Shown here piece by piece: positions 60,516 through 64,000 of a stretch of 64,000 nucleotides of DNA (position 1 is the stretch's first letter; each line of letters opens with the position of its first letter). Below the pieces are notes generated by a model that was not told the DNA's origin, did no database searches, and saw only the letters and a list, made by a program, of their open reading frames with translations. This DNA comes from Terriglobia bacterium. GTDB lineage: Bacteria; Acidobacteriota; Terriglobia; JAIQFV01. The stretch lies in NCBI GenBank assembly GCA_020072965.1, contig JAIQFY010000003.1, positions 94,775 to 158,774 on the forward strand, written 5' to 3'. The position numbers and the translations under genes are program-made.

Positions 60516-61409
60516 TTATCGACTATGGGTTGCCAAAGCCTCGTCGATCAGTTTGTGATAGTCCTGCTCAGTCATCTCTTCGTTAAAGACGAAGCGCCCG
60601 TTCACGAGAAGGGTCGGCGTACCGCGCACGCCCAACTTGTTGGCTTCAAAGAGGTCCTTCTGAATGTCCGGAAGCGTCGCCTTGGAGTCGTAGCACGTGG
60701 CGAGCCTGGTGGCATCGAGACCAGCCTCCTTTCCTACTTCGAGCGCTTTTTCGCGGATGTTGGCCTTGGTCACGCTGTCCTGGTACGTGTAAAAGAAGTC
60801 ATAAAAGTTCCAGAAAGCATCGGCCCTTTGGACAAAGGCGCAGCGGGAAGCCACGGCAGCCGCCTCGGCCCAGGCATGCTTACTCATCAACGGAAAGTTC
60901 TTAAATACGAAGCGTACACTATCGATATAAGCCGGGAGAACCTTTCTCAGGTTGGTTGACATGGCTTTGCAATCCGGGCACTGGAGGTCGCAATAAGTGA
61001 TCAGAGTGACCAGAGCGCTGTTTGGACCGCGGGAAGGGGCATCGCCCAGGTTAATTTTTTCGAAGTTCTCGGCATCCAGATCCCTGCTGAAATCAAGTAC
61101 CCGTCCGAGCGAGAGCTGTTTCAGGTCCTTGGAAAGCATGTAGACCTCCGTGGAGGTCTTCCCCGCTTGTTTCCTGGTCACTGAGAGCCCCCACATCGGC
61201 GGGTTGTCGACCGACCAGATCTGGTCCACGGTCAGCGACTCCTGCGGCGCCAACTGGAAATACCGGGTCAAATAGTGCTCCACACGGAGCTTGAGCTCCG
61301 TTTCGGACGGGGAATTACTGGCGAGTAAAGAGGCGGGGGCCAGCAACCATGCCAGCGACAGGCCTATCGCGATGAGGTCCTTCTTCCAAGAGATTTTCAT
61401 TTCAGTCAT
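60516..61409 (-). CDS. DsbA-type thioredoxin-fold oxidoreductase, exported
   Basis: From ATG 61409 (AAGGAG five bases upstream) the protein has 297 residues. A signal peptide (IAIGLSLAWLLAPASLLA) targets the periplasm. A first domain of about 100 residues (VDQIWSVDNPPMWGLSVTRKQAGK) resembles extensions seen in other diderm thioredoxin-like proteins. The DsbA domain has the redox motif CPDC (YCDLQCPDCKAM) near residue 147, an alpha-helical insert, and the cis-proline in GVRGTPTLLVNG. It probably forms or shuffles disulfides in exported proteins such as pilins or LptD. Confidence 0.9.
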   Translation of the reverse strand: MTEMKISWKKDLIAIGLSLAWLLAPASLLASNSPSETELKLRVEHYLTRYFQLAPQESLTVDQIWSVDNPPMWGLSVTRKQAGKTSTEVYMLSKDLKQLSLGRVLDFSRDLDAENFEKINLGDAPSRGPNSALVTLITYCDLQCPDCKAMSTNLRKVLPAYIDSVRFVFKNFPLMSKHAWAEAAAVASRCAFVQRADAFWNFYDFFYTYQDSVTKANIREKALEVGKEAGLDATRLATCYDSKATLPDIQKDLFEANKLGVRGTPTLLVNGRFVFNEEMTEQDYHKLIDEALATHSR

Positions 61410-61746
61410 TCTTCTCCTTACTCAGGCTTAGAGGCGCTTACAGCCTTGCTGGCTTCCTCGAAACGACATCAATCCGCAAATTCATGCTCCGGAAGGATAA
61501 CGGCTGACGCCTCACTTTGCAACCCGCCCCTTGAACAATAAATCAGTACTCGGGGAGCGTCTACTCTTGTGGATTTTAACGTCTCCTCCCCGCGTAGCAG
61601 GTTCTCATCGCATTTCTTTTATGCTATTCTCAATTGCTCTTTGGAGCCGCGTTCGTCGGTCCGGGGAGAGAGTTCTGCTCCTCGATTCGGATGGGTTGAG
61701 GATGGGCCGGACTGTAATTCGAAAATACGCCTGACGGGGGTATCGC
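61410..61746. other. Intergenic region with a possible promoter
   Basis: The region is between divergent genes. No protein is supported. A candidate promoter for the small gene at 61747 is listed separately. Confidence 0.45.
61602..61630 (+). promoter_or_regulatory. Possible extended -10 promoter for the 77-residue protein
   Basis: TTCTCA (61602-61607) and TATTCT (61625-61630) are spaced by 17 bases, with TG one base before the -10 (TGCTATTCT). This extended -10 compensates for a weak -35. It would leave a leader of about 110 bases. Confidence 0.35.
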
Positions 61747-61980
61747 ATGATCATTAACGAGGTCTACGTGGTCACTGTGACCAACCGGAAAACTAACAAT
61801 GTGGACCGGTACATCTGTCTTAATCGATCCGAGAATATTTTTTCTGACATTGAGAAATTGCAAAACGAGTATGAAACTCGCCACAAGGCAACCTGGCGTA
61901 CCGATTTTCAATTCGAGTACAAGGACGTGACCAAGGAATTCTTGAAGACGATTCAACAGGCTACCGCCGCGGCTGCCTGA
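61747..61980 (+). CDS. Small protein of unknown function
   Basis: The 77-residue protein starts at ATG 61747 with a G-rich stretch (GGGGG) ten bases upstream. It has a mixed beta-alpha pattern: MIINEVYVVTVTNRKTNN, an acidic-basic middle, and a C-terminal helix ending in alanines (TKEFLKTIQQATAAAA). There are no membrane helices and one cysteine. Codon use is like its neighbours. I do not recognise the family. An overlapping minus-strand frame of 159 codons is less protein-like. Confidence 0.55.
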   Translation: MIINEVYVVTVTNRKTNNVDRYICLNRSENIFSDIEKLQNEYETRHKATWRTDFQFEYKDVTKEFLKTIQQATAAAA

Positions 61981-62217
61981 GCCAAACTCTCTCGGGCGAA
62001 CCTCAGCGGATTCGTCACGAAGCAGAGGATTCGAAGCAAGATCGGGGAGTGAGGGGAGCGCTTCCATGGGGTTGCGGAATTCGGGGAATAGAACCATCCC
62101 TGGCCGCACGGTTCAGTCGCGAATATCCCTTCCATCGAGAGGGGAGCCAAGTTTCGGAGCACCTTTCTCTCCTCGTGCTCCCTTGATACCCCGAGAGGAT
62201 CCACCGGTTTCTTGACC

Positions 62218-63660
62218 ATGACGGAACAACCTAATTCAAAAGAATTCTTCCGGACCCGGTTCGGGGTGACCGAACAGGATTTGGAGCATTATCTCGACTT
62301 GGCGTTGTCACGGGGCGGAGACTACGCCGATCTTTATTTTGAATACCGAACCACCTCCTCGGTTCACCTGGAAGAATCCATCGTCAAGACCGCGACGCGC
62401 GGAATCTCGGTTGGAGTGGGGATCCGCGTGCTTTCCGGGGAGAAAACCGGCTATGCCTACTCCGACGATCTCTCGCACGATAAGATTGAAAAATCAGCCC
62501 TGACGGCTGCGCACATTGCGGCCAGTCCCGGCAAGACTGCCACCGTAGGAATCTCCGGCTCGATCGCCGGACACAATCTTTATCCGGTTGATCATCCGAC
62601 CATTGATCTCGACGTGGATCAGAAAATTGCGCTGGTTCGGGAGGCGGACGAAACAGCCCGGGCGTATGACCCGCGAATCAAAGAGGTGATCGTCAGTTAT
62701 GCTGATGAATTGAAGCGCGTCCTGATCGCCACGGCGCGGGGTCAACTTGCATCCGACGATCAGCCCCTCTCCCGGCTGACGATCTTCTGCATCGCGCATG
62801 AGAATGGCCGCCGGGCCGATGGAGTGTACGGCGGGGGCGGTCGAATTGGCATGGATTTCTTCCAGAAGGTTCATCCTCCCGCTTATTTTGCGCGCGAGGC
62901 CGCGCGGCAGGCCCTGCTCCAGCTCTCTGCGATTGAGTGTCCCGCGGGCCCGATGGAGGTCGTCCTCGGGCCCGGGTGGCCTGGAATCCTGCTGCATGAG
63001 GCCATTGGCCACGGCCTGGAGGCGGATTTTAATCGCAAGAAGATATCGGCCTTCAGCGGATTGATCGGGAAGCGGGTGGCGTCCGACCTCTGCACGGTCG
63101 TTGATGACGGGACCCTCCCGTCTCGCCGAGGATCGCTCAATATCGACGATGAGGGGACCCCGACGCGCCGGACCGTCCTGATCGAGAAGGGAATTCTCCG
63201 CGGCTACATGCAGGACCGCTTGAGCGCCGATCTGATGCGAATGGAACCCACCGGCAATGGCCGCCGCGAAAATTATACCCACATCCCCATGCCTCGCATG
63301 ACCAACACCTTTATGATGGCAGGGACAGAATCATCCGAAGACATCATTCGTTCGGTCAAACGGGGCCTCTATGCCGTTCACTTCGGTGGCGGTCAGGTGG
63401 ACATCACCAACGGAAAATTTGTGTTCAGTGCATCGGAGGCCTACCTGATAGAAAACGGAAAGATCACGGCGCCGGTGCGGGGTGCCTCGCTGATTGGTAA
63501 CGGCCCCGACGTCCTGACCAAGGTGGTGGCGGTCGGTAACGACCTGAAATTGGACGAAGGGATCGGCGTCTGCGGGAAGGACGGACAGTCCGTTCCAGTC
63601 GGCGTTGGCATCCCCACTATCAAGGTGAGCGAACTCACGGTGGGCGGCACGCAGGGATGA
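62218..63660 (+). CDS. tldD: TldD-family metallopeptidase
   Basis: TldD is the zinc-bearing half of the TldD/TldE (PmbA) protease that trims unfolded peptides and matures microcin-type peptides. From ATG 62218 the protein has 480 residues. The motif HEAIGH near residue 259 provides two zinc ligands, followed by GLEADFNRKKISAFSG. VDDGTLPSRRGSLNIDDEGTPT and NGRRENYTHIPMPRMTNTFM are strong family signatures. The partner gene usually follows, but here a repeat and a transposon end lie downstream. Confidence 0.95.
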   Translation: MTEQPNSKEFFRTRFGVTEQDLEHYLDLALSRGGDYADLYFEYRTTSSVHLEESIVKTATRGISVGVGIRVLSGEKTGYAYSDDLSHDKIEKSALTAAHIAASPGKTATVGISGSIAGHNLYPVDHPTIDLDVDQKIALVREADETARAYDPRIKEVIVSYADELKRVLIATARGQLASDDQPLSRLTIFCIAHENGRRADGVYGGGGRIGMDFFQKVHPPAYFAREAARQALLQLSAIECPAGPMEVVLGPGWPGILLHEAIGHGLEADFNRKKISAFSGLIGKRVASDLCTVVDDGTLPSRRGSLNIDDEGTPTRRTVLIEKGILRGYMQDRLSADLMRMEPTGNGRRENYTHIPMPRMTNTFMMAGTESSEDIIRSVKRGLYAVHFGGGQVDITNGKFVFSASEAYLIENGKITAPVRGASLIGNGPDVLTKVVAVGNDLKLDEGIGVCGKDGQSVPVGVGIPTIKVSELTVGGTQG

Positions 63661-63664
63661 GGAA

Positions 63665-63860
63665 ACAGGTGTCAGGTGATAGGGTATAGGTATGAGATGG
63701 TCGAACGGTGAATTCTGAGATCGGGAGATGCACAGAGAACCTCGACAGTGATAGAAACGCAGACTCATAAAAAGCACTTCTGCGATATAGGATCCAAATT
63801 CAATTCATTCACCACATTCTTCTGACAAATGACACCTGATCCCTAACACCTATCATCTAT
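63665..63860. repeat. Dispersed ~200-base repeat, family B, copy 2
   Basis: It begins four bases after the tldD stop with ACAGGTGTCAGGTGATAGGG and carries TCTGACAAATG at 63821-63831. It is followed by GACACCTGATCCCTAACACC, which is inverted relative to the left end. The interior is unlike copy 1 at 4601-4800. Confidence 0.65.
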
Positions 63861-63894
63861 TACCTAACCCGGATTATTCGTGAAAGTATGAAAC

Positions 63895-63959
63895 AAAAAA
63901 CCTCCCAATGCGTCTAAAGCGAGTGCTGACAGGCTCAAAACGCATTTCAGGAGGTTTTT
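63895..63959 (+). promoter_or_regulatory. Hairpin able to hide the transposase ribosome binding site
   Basis: AAAAACCTCC (63896-63905) and AATGCG (63907-63912) pair with CGCATT (63941-63946) and GGAGGTTTTT (63950-63959). GGAGG is the ribosome binding site, five bases before the GTG at 63960. The pairing would block translation. Such sequestering inverted repeats are known from other insertion sequences as protection against read-through. Confidence 0.65.
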
Positions 63960-64000
63960 GTGACGACTCAAGATAGCATACAGACTGTTCTTTTTCCCGA
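63960..64000 (+). CDS. Probable transposase, first codons only (cut by window edge)
   Basis: The GTG at 63960 follows a strong GGAGG. The 13 visible codons read VTTQDSIQTVLFP. This opening resembles IS1380-type transposases, but it is too short to be certain. The sequestering hairpin upstream fits a transposase gene. Confidence 0.45.
   Translation, partial: MTTQDSIQTVLFP

Noticed and set aside
61630..62109. 159-codon minus-strand frame
   Set aside because: It overlaps the more protein-like 77-residue gene and lacks motifs.

Overview
The window comes from a Gram-negative (diderm) bacterium with fairly high GC. It encodes LptD (LPS assembly) and two steps of ADP-heptose synthesis (gmhA, rfaE2). 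The mix of DUF2203, DUF255/YyaL, TldD, paired M16 peptidases, an S9 peptidase, a fused FAD/Fe-S oxidoreductase and many short palindromic repeats suggests Acidobacteriota or a neighbouring phylum. That placement is inference, because no rRNA or marker tree is available. Most of the window is ordinary housekeeping chromosome; the accessory signal lies in the repeats and at the right edge.

Layout. 1-8.9 kb: a truncated NFACT (RqcH-type) gene, an RDD membrane protein, lptD, a zinc-ribbon membrane protein, a DUF2752 protein, gatB, then a sparse stretch holding two diverged copies of an unknown protein block. 8.9-12.5 kb: four minor-pilin genes closed by an intrinsic terminator. 12.7-18.6 kb: a SurA-type chaperone with a near-consensus promoter, an S4 RNA-binding protein, a YhaM-like nuclease, a BlaI-type repressor and an active/inactive pair of M16 peptidases. 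18.8-29.6 kb, minus strand: parvulin lipoprotein, mfd, rfaE2, a CPBP protease, a deoxyhypusine-synthase-like protein, gmhA and uvrA.

29.7-48 kb: a SWIM/exonuclease fusion, a methyltransferase, a glycine-rich secreted protein, moaA with a possible riboswitch leader, DUF2203, YyaL, the FAD/Fe-S oxidoreductase, a GHMP kinase, tRNA-Leu(CAG), a DUF4442 protein, an amino-acid permease, an acyl-CoA dehydrogenase, a PEBP protein, a TGS GTPase and an EF-P with an unusual loop. 48-64 kb: a two-gene CoA-activase/dehydratase-like pair, S9 and M48 peptidases, a cupin, two overlapping MFS transporters, a REP-associated transposase, a DsbA-like oxidoreductase, a small unknown protein, tldD, and the first codons of a transposase at the right edge.

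The most distinctive feature is repeat content. A RAYT transposase gene sits inside mirror-image hairpins of two classes, and both classes recur elsewhere in the window. Two other repeat families, about 200 bp long with conserved ends and unrelated middles, occur twice each just 3' of genes. Two repeat units lie in frame inside coding genes. Functions given here rest on motif recognition by eye, not on database searches.
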